Shown piece after piece: positions 1-8,642 of a stretch of DNA of 59,671 nucleotides. Both the position numbers and the translations under genes were made by a program. Source of the stretch: Candidatus Bathyarchaeota archaeon (lineage in GTDB: Archaea > Thermoproteota > Bathyarchaeia > TCS64). The stretch is taken from positions 1-59,671 of the forward strand of contig JAFGHP010000053.1 of NCBI GenBank assembly GCA_016930055.1, written 5' to 3'. Position 1 is the first letter of the stretch, and every line of letters begins with the position of its first letter. The notes below the pieces were generated by a model, which saw only the letters and a program-made list of their open reading frames with translations, did not search any database and had not been told where the DNA came from.

Positions 1-930
1 GCTAACAGAAGTTACAAATATGACTCCTTAACCGTAAATTTCAGATATAATATTTCCCAATTCTCACCTGGCAGTGACCACCTAATATTTGACGATTCGA
101 GTGTAGGTGTTCCAGTCATTCAGTTTGGTCATTGGCCTGACATTTACTATCATAGTAGTGGCGACACTATAGAAGCAGTTGACCCAGAAGAACTGAAAAG
201 AAATGGCTTAGCTTTAGGCACAGCTCTTCTGAATTTAGCTAATGCTGGTGTGGAAGAGGCTGCTACTTTCATGAATCATGTATATGCTCAATCAGAGAAA
301 CGATTAGCCGACAATGGCGGTAGAGCACGCGATGAAATCATTGCCCTGTTTAGAGAATGGGAACAGAAAGAAAAAGAACAAATAGATTTAATCAAAGAAT
401 TGATAGATCTAGAGTTCAAGCGACTTAGCTTTCTAGTTAATAGAGACATAGAAGCAATGACATCAGTACTCAAACTAATAAAAAATGAACAAGAAGAAGC
501 TAAGCGTAATCTAGAAAGCTTACAACAGACTTTGAGTAGCGAACTCCAAAAAAGTCTCAACCAAGAAAAAAACACAATTAAAAATCTGGTAATAACTCTA
601 CTATCCACTAAAAATTGCAAAATATCTTTCGAAGAATACAAAACATATAACCAATTAGATACCTTCATACCAAAAAGACTATTTGTTGGGCCTCTTGCAA
701 CAAGCGAGTTCAGACAAAAACTGTCACCTGAAAAAAAGAAGCAGTATGAAACATGGACAAGAAATGACCCGAAATTCAGTGCCAAACTAGTAGAAGCATG
801 GAGCTTCGCTGACGGAAAACGCAGTGCATCCGAAATAGCTGAAGCAGTAAGCTTCGAATATGGACCAGTCCCTTCAGAGATAATCTGCAATTTCTTCAAA
901 GATCTTAAGGAGCAAGGATATATAGAATAA
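1..930 (+). CDS. M28-family zinc aminopeptidase, 3' part, with helical C-terminal extension
   Basis: The gene enters from the left edge: the frame is open from base 1, so the start lies outside the window. The first 80 or so residues match the end of an M28 metallopeptidase, with a GSDHLIF segment (a metal/active-site His next to Asp) and YHSSGDT, the conserved late His...DT motif. M28 enzymes remove N-terminal residues from peptides. After the catalytic domain come about 220 residues of mostly charged helix, probably coiled coil, then a C-terminal segment (SASEIAEAVSFEYG...ICNFFKDLKEQGYIE) that looks like a small winged helix. A GTG near base 250 is internal to the gene, not its start. The gene is convergent with the ABC permease at 1012. 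The family call is firm; the role of the extension is unknown. Confidence 0.8.
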   Translation, partial: ANRSYKYDSLTVNFRYNISQFSPGSDHLIFDDSSVGVPVIQFGHWPDIYYHSSGDTIEAVDPEELKRNGLALGTALLNLANAGVEEAATFMNHVYAQSEKRLADNGGRARDEIIALFREWEQKEKEQIDLIKELIDLEFKRLSFLVNRDIEAMTSVLKLIKNEQEEAKRNLESLQQTLSSELQKSLNQEKNTIKNLVITLLSTKNCKISFEEYKTYNQLDTFIPKRLFVGPLATSEFRQKLSPEKKKQYETWTRNDPKFSAKLVEAWSFADGKRSASEIAEAVSFEYGPVPSEIICNFFKDLKEQGYIE

Positions 931-1011
931 TAACATTGGTGTAATTCAATAAATACTGATTTATTTTTTATAATAATTTAATTCTAAGAAAAAAAATAAA
1001 TATGAACACTT

Positions 1012-2151
1012 CTATTTTTTACCAAATTTATTAAAAATAAAAACACCAATTCCTCCAACAACTAGAGCATAGAAAATCAATATCAATATGCTAAGTTGTA
1101 CTGAAGTTGAAGTAGTTTCAGCACCTCTTAGAAATAAGTTTTTTATTGTTTCAGTTGCATAGAAAGTTGGAACTAGTTTTGAAACTGACTCTGATGATAC
1201 TGGAATAAAGCTTCCTAAAAACATTTGAGGTAAAATAAAAATGAAAGCGAGTCCAGTTGCTGAGCTACTTGTTTTTGCTATTGCAGCAATTATTAAACCA
1301 AAACCAACATTAGCAATAACCACTAATAATACAGATATTATAACTAATGAATAACCAAATAGTTCTGTTTGAGGTCTGAATCCTAAAAGATAAGAAGCAC
1401 CAAGAATCATTAAAACTTGTATAGTTCCAATTATCAAATTAGAGCAGATTAAACTTACATAAATTTCTTCAGATGTTGTAGGAGTTGTTGATATTCTTGA
1501 GAGTATGCCCATACTTCTCTCTTCGGTAAGTACTTGAGCTACAATCATTGTAAGAAATATTGCTGCAAAACTAAATACACCAGGCATCATAAAATCAAAT
1601 TGAGTTAACTTTATTGGGTCAACAAACATTGGTGTCCCAATCGAGACTGGGCTAGGTGGTGAAAGTGCTTTTTCCCCGAAAATTGTTGAAGTTAATGATC
1701 GTTGTATAAATGGTGGTATTATGCCCTCAACTATCATTGAACCTTTATCAAGTGCTAACTCCAATACAACCTCATTTCCTGATATTGATTGTGGATCCTT
1801 TCGAAAATTTTCTATGCTTGCACCAAAGCCCTTAGGTATTATTATAAAAGCACTTAATTTACCAGTTTTAAGATCATTATATGCAGCATCTTTGTCTTCG
1901 TAATTAAAAATTGATAATGCCTGCATATTTGTAACATTACCTTGAAACCACTCACTCCAATCTGTAACATCATTATCTACTATCCCAACTTTATACTGAA
2001 CATCACTATTAGATCCGAAAGCTCCAAATGCAAAACCAAACGCCATTGTGAGTATAAGAGGAAAAACTAATACCATAAAGAGGTTGGCTGGTTCACGGAT
2101 TAATCTAATTAATTCTTTATTAATAAGAGCTCGAATTCGCTGTAATTTCAA
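1012..2151 (-). CDS. ABC-2 type transporter permease
   Basis: Membrane subunit of an ABC exporter. One N-terminal membrane helix (about residues 22-48) is followed by a large soluble loop of about 150 residues and then five or so hydrophobic helices, the standard ABC2_membrane_3 (DrrB/YhgE-like) layout. The EERSMGILSRISTTP segment before the second helix is the conserved coupling motif of this family. It starts immediately after the stop of the ATPase gene at 2152, so the two are one transcription unit and almost certainly one transporter. Substrate cannot be read from sequence; drugs, lipids or polysaccharide precursors are typical for the family. Confidence 0.88.
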   Translation of the reverse strand: MKLQRIRALINKELIRLIREPANLFMVLVFPLILTMAFGFAFGAFGSNSDVQYKVGIVDNDVTDWSEWFQGNVTNMQALSIFNYEDKDAAYNDLKTGKLSAFIIIPKGFGASIENFRKDPQSISGNEVVLELALDKGSMIVEGIIPPFIQRSLTSTIFGEKALSPPSPVSIGTPMFVDPIKLTQFDFMMPGVFSFAAIFLTMIVAQVLTEERSMGILSRISTTPTTSEEIYVSLICSNLIIGTIQVLMILGASYLLGFRPQTELFGYSLVIISVLLVVIANVGFGLIIAAIAKTSSSATGLAFIFILPQMFLGSFIPVSSESVSKLVPTFYATETIKNLFLRGAETTSTSVQLSILILIFYALVVGGIGVFIFNKFGKK

Positions 2152-2910
2152 TTAAATTTCCTCCCTAATTTTGCGTCCAGTAAGCTCTATGAAAACTTCT
2201 TCTAAGTTTTTAACTCGATATTTCTCGATTAATGCTTTTGGTACACCTAATTCAATTAATTTTCCGTGATCAATGATACCAACGCGATCAGCTAATTCTT
2301 CAGCTTCTTCTATATAATGCGTAGTTAATATGACGGTTTTATCTTGTTTTTTGAAATCTCTGATAAAACCCCATGTAGCTCTCCTGCTCTGTGGATCCAT
2401 AGCTACTGTGGGTTCGTCTAAGAAAATAAATTTGGGATCATGTATTAGAGCCATTGCTAGGTTTAACCTTCTAACCATGCCTCCACTGTAACCATCAGTT
2501 TTTCTGTCCGCTGCCTCAGTTAATCCAATATTTTCTATAAGCGTTCTAGTTCTGTTTTCAATTAAATTAGAATTTAAACAATGAAGCTCACCATACATTT
2601 TGATGTTCTCCCTACCCGTCATATATTTATAATAAGCAGGTTGTTGAGGGCAGACCCCGATTAATTCATGGATTCTGTTAATTTGTCTATTTACATCAAA
2701 CCCATCAATTTGTGCATAACCTTCAGTAGGTTTTTCGAGTCCTGAAAGAATTTTAATAATAGTTGTTTTTCCAGCTCCGTTGGGTCCTAGAAGCCCAAAA
2801 ACCTCACCACTGTAAATTTCTAAATTTAAATCATTAACCGCAGTTATGTTATCGAAACGCTTCATTAAATGAATTATTTCAATAGCTTTCCTGTTTATCA
2901 TCAACTCCAA
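2152..2910 (-). CDS. ABC transporter ATP-binding protein
   Basis: The 252-residue nucleotide-binding subunit that powers the permease at 1012-2151. All motifs are present: Walker A GPNGAGKTT, Q-loop (CPQQPAYY), signature YSGGMVRRLNLA, Walker B KFIFLDEP and the switch His in LTTHYIEEAEEL. The signature has SGGM rather than SGGQ, which is common in the DrrA/CcmA-like subfamily that pairs with ABC-2 permeases. It is the first gene of a two-gene operon with zero spacing. Its start codon is an ATG, with a second in-frame ATG three codons later. Confidence 0.92.
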   Translation of the reverse strand: MELMINRKAIEIIHLMKRFDNITAVNDLNLEIYSGEVFGLLGPNGAGKTTIIKILSGLEKPTEGYAQIDGFDVNRQINRIHELIGVCPQQPAYYKYMTGRENIKMYGELHCLNSNLIENRTRTLIENIGLTEAADRKTDGYSGGMVRRLNLAMALIHDPKFIFLDEPTVAMDPQSRRATWGFIRDFKKQDKTVILTTHYIEEAEELADRVGIIDHGKLIELGVPKALIEKYRVKNLEEVFIELTGRKIREEI

Positions 2911-3138
2911 ATCTTTCTAAAGTAATATAAAATATATTATTACTTAATTGCATTGAAGATGTAGCAATACAACATAATCAATATCATATAGACCAAAAAC
3001 TTAGTAGTGTACAATTATTCTTTTAGATTTCCTTAAAAAACTAGGATCACTTTTGATAACTAATTAAAATTTTTCATCAATTTGAGTTTTTTCCAAAATA
3101 AAAAAGTTATTATTAAATTTCTTTTACATTAGATTTGA

Positions 3139-4059
3139 ATGTCTGACGAACTTTATGATGTAATTGTTATTGGAGCTGGACCAGCTGGTTTAACTACTGG
3201 CATTTATACTTCACGACAAAAATACTCGACTTTGATTTTAGAAGGTAAAAAAGTTGGTGGCAAAGCACTTGATGCAACTTGGATTGAGAATTATCCTGGG
3301 TTTCCCGAAGGTGTTAACGGCTTTGAAATAATGACTAAGATGGAGAAACAAGCAAAGAAATTTGGTGTTGAGATTAAAATAGATACTGTTTACGCGATCA
3401 GTAAATTTGATGACAATATCTTGGTTTTAACCCGTTCAAACGCAGTATATAAAACAAAAACATTGGTTATCGCAACAGGAGTTAGTCGAAAAAGCCTTGG
3501 GATTAAAGGTGAGAACGAGTTTAAGGGTAGAGGAGTTAGCTACTGTAGTGTATGTGATGGACCCTTTTTTTTAGGGAAAAAAGTTGCTGTAATTGGTTCA
3601 GGACATGAAGCGATTCATGATGTAGAAATTTTAAGTAAAACAGCAAAGAAGGTTTATGCAATACCCAATGGGAAGGGATACAATGAAAATTACTCTGAAT
3701 TAAAGATTTTAAAAAATGATCCCAAAATAGAGTTCCTTCACGATACATATGTTACAGAGATAAAAGGAACAGACTTTGTTGAATCCATCAAATTGGAGGG
3801 TAATGAACCAAATGAAATTAAAGTTGATGGTGTTTTTCTAATAACTGAGCACATACCTGTTTCTAAAATTCTGTCTAGTGCTAGCATAGAAACTGATGCT
3901 GGAGGATGTATAATTGTTGATAAGGACCAAAAGACAAATATTCCTGGTGTATTTGCTGCTGGTGACTGTTGCTGTAAAGGTTTTCAAATAGTAACAGCCA
4001 CAGGTATGGGTGCATGCGCTGCTTTAAACGCTATGAAATATATTAAACAATTAACATGA
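3139..4059 (+). CDS. Thioredoxin-reductase-like FAD-dependent disulfide oxidoreductase
   Basis: A 306-residue flavoprotein of the low-molecular-weight TrxR family. The FAD motif GAGPAGL is at residues 12-18, the redox-active disulfide CSVC lies in the middle, the second Rossmann motif is GSGHEA, and the late FAD motif is GVFAAGDC. TrxR normally passes electrons from NAD(P)H through FAD to a CxxC disulfide. The HRRxxxR segment that binds the NADPH 2'-phosphate is absent: after the second Rossmann strand the protein reads VYAIPNGKGYN. This may mean NADH, ferredoxin or another donor. It is monocistronic, with no thioredoxin gene nearby. The family is certain; the physiological donor is not. Confidence 0.86.
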   Translation: MSDELYDVIVIGAGPAGLTTGIYTSRQKYSTLILEGKKVGGKALDATWIENYPGFPEGVNGFEIMTKMEKQAKKFGVEIKIDTVYAISKFDDNILVLTRSNAVYKTKTLVIATGVSRKSLGIKGENEFKGRGVSYCSVCDGPFFLGKKVAVIGSGHEAIHDVEILSKTAKKVYAIPNGKGYNENYSELKILKNDPKIEFLHDTYVTEIKGTDFVESIKLEGNEPNEIKVDGVFLITEHIPVSKILSSASIETDAGGCIIVDKDQKTNIPGVFAAGDCCCKGFQIVTATGMGACAALNAMKYIKQLT

Positions 4060-4183
4060 TTTGTATAATGATTTAATATACTTGCTGTAAATTTTATTTC
4101 TTTAACATATTTAAGTTAGTTAACTAAAAAATTATATGTTTATTTTTATTAATACTTCTAGAACTTAAAGATATAATTAATGA

Positions 4184-5356
4184 TTAAAACCCCAATTTCT
4201 CAGCTAAATACTCAGCAATATCAAGGCATTTAATATTATCTTTTGATTCTCTGATGGCCTCATTAAGGGTAATATTACATGAGGGGCATGCTGAGGTTAC
4301 AGTCTTTGCATTTGTAGATTTTATTTGATCTAAACGGCGCTTGGCTATAGACATTCGAAGTTCGTTGTCGTTTGCTTGAAGAAGCCCTCCTCCTCCGCAG
4401 CATCTTACATCTATACCATGTTCAGGTATCTCAACATATTTTTCCGATGTTGATTTTAATATTTCCCTTGGTTCATCTATGATTCCACTGAGCCTAGAGA
4501 GTTCACAAGGATCATGATATGTTATTATATCATCAGAAGGTGTTATCGTAATCTTTCCTTCACTCAATTTATTGTGGAAATATTCTGAGGTATGCACTAC
4601 TTTAAAATCTAGATTTATTCCAAGTAACTTTGGTATCTCTATCTTCCACATTCTATAACAAGATGGGCAACCCGTTAGTAGAATTTTTACTCCTCTTTTC
4701 TTAAGTTCTTCAAGATTATGTTCAGCTAGTTTCTTTGCTTTCTCCTCTTCACCTGCCATGAGTAGAGGGCTACCACAACACCATTCATCTTTACTTAGAA
4801 GTGTCCAGTCTTCACCCATGTGGTTAAGTATTTTGCTTGTTGAAAATGCAATATTTTGATTTATTCCTTTGAAAGCTGTTGTGCAACCAACAAAGTAGGC
4901 TATCTCCGCTTTTTCTTTAAGAGGTGGGTCATCGAGTCCAGTATAATCGGTCCAATCAAGACGGGTATCTGGGTCCATGCCATAAGGATTCTGTGATTTC
5001 TCAAGATTTGTCACTATCTGAGATAATGTTTTTGGGCGTAGTTTTGCGTCTGAGGTTTGCGCTCTTGCAGTGTACCATATGCTTATTGTATCGATCATTG
5101 TTTGACAGACTACGTGACATCGACCACAAAGTGTGCATTGATAGAGTCTTTTAGAAAAGTCTTCATCTAATTCAACATTTGATCTAAGGAATCCAGTTGT
5201 GAGACTTTTTTTTATCCAATATAGCTTGCCTCGAGGTGATGCTGATTCCCAAGGGATTTCACAATAGATGGGACAAATGTCCTGACAATATCCACACTGT
5301 GCACATGAATAAAGTTCTTTTTCTAATCCACGTTTCCTGACTTCAGTTAACTTCAT
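4184..5356 (-). CDS. (Fe-S)-binding protein with two CCG domains, GlpC/GlcF/HdrD-like
   Basis: Electron-transfer partner of the flavoprotein encoded just upstream (5366-6811). The N-terminus has two ferredoxin-type motifs (CAQCGYCQDICP and CTLCGRCHVVC) for two [4Fe-4S] clusters. The C-terminal half has two cysteine-rich CCG domains (GCTTAF...WCCGSP...GCPSCY and DPCEL...RCCGGGG...CPSC), as in the HdrB/HdrD and GlpC/GlcF families. I place the start at the ATG at 5356 because AGGTGA lies five bases before it; the GTG at 5365 is inside that ribosome binding site. It probably takes electrons from a 2-hydroxy acid oxidised by the FAD subunit and passes them to a quinone, thiol or ferredoxin pool. 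Confidence 0.85.
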   Translation of the reverse strand: MKLTEVRKRGLEKELYSCAQCGYCQDICPIYCEIPWESASPRGKLYWIKKSLTTGFLRSNVELDEDFSKRLYQCTLCGRCHVVCQTMIDTISIWYTARAQTSDAKLRPKTLSQIVTNLEKSQNPYGMDPDTRLDWTDYTGLDDPPLKEKAEIAYFVGCTTAFKGINQNIAFSTSKILNHMGEDWTLLSKDEWCCGSPLLMAGEEEKAKKLAEHNLEELKKRGVKILLTGCPSCYRMWKIEIPKLLGINLDFKVVHTSEYFHNKLSEGKITITPSDDIITYHDPCELSRLSGIIDEPREILKSTSEKYVEIPEHGIDVRCCGGGGLLQANDNELRMSIAKRRLDQIKSTNAKTVTSACPSCNITLNEAIRESKDNIKCLDIAEYLAEKLGF

Positions 5357-5365
5357 TATTTTCAC

Positions 5366-6811
5366 CTAAAAATATTTGAGTAATCCGAGTACAGAAGTGA
5401 ATAACTTGAAAGTAAATCCCCAAAGGGGGATACCAAATTTAGTCATAACCTTATATTTTTTACTGGGATTCATGATATTATTTGGATCCATTTTCTTCTT
5501 TAGCGCCTTAATCTCTACTAACTTTTGATCTCCAATGACTTTTCCCAAGAAGAAGGAATTCCAAATACCAAAACCATAGGGTCCGCCTCCAGCATTAAGT
5601 CCAATATTAGTTATATCATTTACAATAGGTAAGAGAGAAACGAATTTCCATCTTTTCCTTTCATCTGCTAAGTACATTGGCATAAACATAACCGTGTCCT
5701 CAGCGACCATTATGCATTTTATTCCCATTCTGAGGTTATGTTTCTTTTTTATGATTCTAGTTTCATTAACAACCTCTTCTAACTTGTTTAGTGGGTGTGT
5801 AATTTCCCCTGCTAATAGTGTAGGACCACCCTTCCGTATCCTCATGTAGTAGAATCTTTCTATCCACTCTTTTTCTGCAAACTCACTTGGTAGAATTGAG
5901 CCTTTAACTTCTAAGACTAGTTTGTTTAGTGTCTTAACATCCTTTTCGACTTGACTTGTTGATCCGTTATACACGAATAGAGCAAGGATCGGTACATCTG
6001 GTGATTCGATGCCGATAGCTTTTTTCAAATCTAGATAATCTTTGTCTTGTGCTTCGATGAAATAGGGTTTAACAGGTTCAACAACAACTTTCTCAATAAC
6101 TGAAGTTAATGAATTAAAATCATTGAAAGATACTGCTATCGAAATAGTTTTCTCTGGACTTGCAATGATTTGTAATGTTGCTTCAGTAATTATACCAAGA
6201 GTACCTTCAGAGCCAATTATTTCATCAATAATTTTTGATTCGCTTTGGTTATCATTAGAAAGATTCTTGATTTCTCCATTGGATGTAATTATTTGTAATC
6301 CAATTACATGTTCTTTTAGATGTCCATGCTTAAGTGAGCCTATACCTAAGCCACCTGTTGCTATCCATCCTCCAATGGTTGCAGAGATTGCGCTTGAAGG
6401 ATAAACATTGAATGTATACCCACAATTCTCTAAATAATCAATTAGGGATTTCCACCGAATTCCAGCTCCTACAGTAACTGTTTGGTTTTCTACATCTAGA
6501 CTTAACTTTTTTAGTTCAGTTAATTCTAGAACGATCCCACCATTAGTTGGGATAGTTCCTCCAAAACCCCAAGTTGATGCTCCCCGTGGAATAACTGGTA
6601 TCTTATTTTCATATGCATACTTTAGAATTTTGGATGTCTCCTCTACACTACTAGGTTTAACTACAATATCAGGGATCGTATTAAAAATCAATGAGATCTC
6701 AGGTGGAAGTGGAGCTATATCATGGTCATATAACATTCTTTCATATAACTTATCACTAACCTTACTCTCACCAACTATGTTAACGAGGTCTAAAAATAAT
6801 TTGTCAGTCAT
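5366..6811 (-). CDS. FAD-linked 2-hydroxyacid dehydrogenase, GlcD/D-lactate dehydrogenase family
   Basis: A 481-residue flavoprotein of the vanillyl-alcohol-oxidase fold. The FAD-binding PCMH domain covers roughly residues 45-225 with VIPRGASTWGFGGTIPT, GWIATGGLGIGSLKHG and SEGTLGIITEATL, the standard GlcD/Dld signatures. A C-terminal FAD-oxidase cap ends in KKKMDPNNIMNPSKKY. It oxidises D-lactate, glycolate or a similar 2-hydroxy acid. The next gene (4184-5356) encodes a two-cluster Fe-S/CCG protein only nine bases away, the usual GlcD-GlcF pairing. A hydrophobic C-terminus (LWGFTFKLFTSVLGLL) may associate with the membrane. Exact substrate unknown. Confidence 0.86.
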   Translation of the reverse strand: MTDKLFLDLVNIVGESKVSDKLYERMLYDHDIAPLPPEISLIFNTIPDIVVKPSSVEETSKILKYAYENKIPVIPRGASTWGFGGTIPTNGGIVLELTELKKLSLDVENQTVTVGAGIRWKSLIDYLENCGYTFNVYPSSAISATIGGWIATGGLGIGSLKHGHLKEHVIGLQIITSNGEIKNLSNDNQSESKIIDEIIGSEGTLGIITEATLQIIASPEKTISIAVSFNDFNSLTSVIEKVVVEPVKPYFIEAQDKDYLDLKKAIGIESPDVPILALFVYNGSTSQVEKDVKTLNKLVLEVKGSILPSEFAEKEWIERFYYMRIRKGGPTLLAGEITHPLNKLEEVVNETRIIKKKHNLRMGIKCIMVAEDTVMFMPMYLADERKRWKFVSLLPIVNDITNIGLNAGGGPYGFGIWNSFFLGKVIGDQKLVEIKALKKKMDPNNIMNPSKKYKVMTKFGIPLWGFTFKLFTSVLGLLKYF

Positions 6812-7025
6812 TTTAAATCAATCAGTTTTCGATTATTATAAATTGGATAAAGTAATCCGATGCATTGAATCTTATAAAACTGTCGCGTTACTATAAAATT
6901 AGGATATTTTAAATAACAAATTATTTAAATAGTTTCTAGTTTAAAATTTATTTAAAAGAATTTTTATTATTCAACTCTATAACAATATAAACTCTTAATA
7001 TTCCCACATCTAAATATTGTTTCTT

Positions 7026-7495
7026 ATGACTAGATCTGAGGTTTATGAAGGTGTTAGGGGAGCGATGGCTCTTTATGGTGGTTAATTAAAATACTTTTAG
7101 AAAAAGTTGGCATAGAAGAAGCGACATCTATTCCCGGAAAACTTCAAGAACCTTTTGGTGATGGTTGGGCAAAACTGTTTAAAGAAAAACATGGTAACAA
7201 TAAACTATCAATGGATATGTTTAGTGAATTATATATTTCTTTATCAACAAACGGAGTAGAGAATATTTATGAAATTAATTCAGATACCTTTAAAGTCAAA
7301 GGTTATCAATGTCCCATCTATGATGGTTTAAAAGATGCTGGGCTTAGTCATGAAATAATTAAACTTATGTGTACCAGCGCAGGAAGGTTGATTAATAGTT
7401 CTTTAACGAAGCATTATCCAGAGCTCTCTGCTGGAATTGATTTTAGGAATAAACCTAATGAATGTTGCATTGAATGGTATAATCTAAAAAATTAA
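7026..7495 (+). pseudogene. Frameshifted gene for a small cysteine-containing protein of unknown family
   Basis: Two overlapping frames make one plausible 156-residue protein. ATG at 7026 reads about 19 codons (MTRSEVYEGVRGAMALYGG) to a stop at 7083. The frame starting at 7082 continues without a stop (LIKILLEKVGIEEATSIPGK...) to 7495. One extra T near 7082 would join them. The C-terminal part has a CP pair, a later single Cys and CCIEW, a pattern reminiscent of V4R-like or aminothiazoline-carboxylate-hydrolase-like small domains, but I do not recognise the family with confidence. It could be a real pseudogene, an assembly error, or a shorter gene using a start such as the ATG at 7211. No obvious operon partner. 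Confidence 0.5.
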
Positions 7496-7616
7496 TTACT
7501 AAAATTGTAACTAAATTGACTCCCATTTTACACATAATAATCCTATTTAAAATAATAATATAAATAACTTAAAATTTTTAATAGAACCCCAACTTCTTTA
7601 CTGTTGGTTGAATAAT

Positions 7617-7799
7617 ATGCCTGTAGTAATTGTTGAGATGTGGGCTGGTAGAACAGATGAACAGAAAGAGACTTTGATTAAAGCTATAAATAAAGCCTTT
7701 GGAGAGATTGGTGTTAAACCAGAATCTCTAACGGTAATAATACATGATACTCCAAAAACTAACTGGGGTATTAGGGGAGAACAAGCATCTAAAACTTAG
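7617..7799 (+). CDS. 4-oxalocrotonate tautomerase family protein
   Basis: A 60-residue tautomerase-superfamily subunit. I choose the ATG at 7617 because it is followed directly by Pro: after Met removal this gives the N-terminal catalytic proline of the family (MPVVIVEMWAGRTDEQK). An in-frame TTG nine bases earlier would bury that proline. GRTDEQKETLIKAINKAF matches the conserved G-R-x-x-xx-K helix, and a conserved Arg near position 11-12 is present. Family members catalyse keto-enol tautomerisation of unsaturated 2-oxo acids, usually as hexamers. Monocistronic; its pathway cannot be inferred from the neighbours. Confidence 0.85.
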   Translation: MPVVIVEMWAGRTDEQKETLIKAINKAFGEIGVKPESLTVIIHDTPKTNWGIRGEQASKT

Positions 7800-7826
7800 T
7801 AAACTAATCTTACACTTATTAAGACA

Positions 7827-8132
7827 TTATTCTTGTTTCAATCTTTTTCCACTTATCCTTAAAAAAGCCTGCATGACATTTCCATTCTTTAAAAGATTAT
7901 GAAATAATTCACCATTTTCAGATTTTGAATAAAAAGATCTCCCCGACTCTAAATTTTCTTTAATAAAACCGTCTTGTATTAGAAAATTCTCTACCCAATA
8001 ACGGAATTGAGACTCATTACCAAGGATTTTGATTAAACTCCACTTGGAAGCTTTTCCATTTTCAGTATCTATACAATTTAATAATTCCAACGCAATCATG
8101 CTTGGCTTCCTTCTGGAGCTTGACAAAGTCAT
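7827..8132 (-). CDS. Predicted winged-helix DNA-binding protein
   Basis: A 101-residue protein with the pattern of the archaeal HTH_45-type winged helix: a first helix IALELLNCID, a middle helix region around SQFRYWVENFLIQDGFIKE, then a wing with a Tyr/Ser strand (SFYSKSENGELFHNLLKNG). It probably represses or activates a nearby promoter. It is the second gene of a two-gene operon: the upstream membrane protein (8139-8528) ends six bases before this ATG, and an AGGATGA ribosome binding site spans the junction. Such pairs often act as membrane sensor plus regulator, but that is inference. Confidence 0.6.
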   Translation of the reverse strand: MTLSSSRRKPSMIALELLNCIDTENGKASKWSLIKILGNESQFRYWVENFLIQDGFIKENLESGRSFYSKSENGELFHNLLKNGNVMQAFLRISGKRLKQE

Positions 8133-8138
8133 TTCATC

Positions 8139-8528
8139 CTACAAAATTTTGTTCTCAAATCCTGCTTCAAACAATTTAGCATATTTTTTTCGTAATCTAT
8201 TATAAACTATAATCTGTGCTATACCACAAAAGATTAGGCAAAAAGCAACGAATGCAGGTATATAGTATCTTTCCTGAAGTTTATCCATATTGTTCAAGAG
8301 TTCTGCTATTCCAAATAATGTTGAAATTAAACCAAATATTAGATAGGTTCTTACACCCGCATATAGGTCTTTTATTAATTCTGAAGCGTCAAATAGTAAA
8401 TCGTTAATTATTGTGTTAAGTAAATTTACTTTCTCAGCGGGAGTTACATTATTATTATTTTTATCCAAGTTACCCACAGTTATTTCTGTTTTAATGAAGG
8501 TTTTAACATTTATTCTAGAACAATTCAT
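8139..8528 (-). CDS. Small membrane protein with two predicted transmembrane helices
   Basis: A 129-residue protein of unknown family. The N-terminal 60 residues are soluble (TVGNLDKNNNNVTPAEKVNLL, then a helix). Two hydrophobic helices follow: YLIFGLISTLFGIAELL and a second ending FVAFCLIFCGIAQIIVY, separated by a short charged loop. A short basic tail follows. It lies six bases upstream of a wHTH protein gene in the same operon, so a membrane partner for that regulator is possible. No catalytic motif was seen. Confidence 0.55.
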   Translation of the reverse strand: MNCSRINVKTFIKTEITVGNLDKNNNNVTPAEKVNLLNTIINDLLFDASELIKDLYAGVRTYLIFGLISTLFGIAELLNNMDKLQERYYIPAFVAFCLIFCGIAQIIVYNRLRKKYAKLFEAGFENKIL

Positions 8529-8642
8529 AAGATTATTTATAGTGATCTTATTGATTATCTATTTGATATTCTGTTAGAGTGGTTTTTTTTGAGATTATTA
8601 ACTTGATTTGGTAGCATTTTTTGATAAACCCTAAATATTAGA

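Noticed and set aside
4924-5154. Plus-strand frame inside the Fe-S protein gene
   Set aside because: It lies opposite a clear gene with conserved cysteine motifs and shows no family features of its own.
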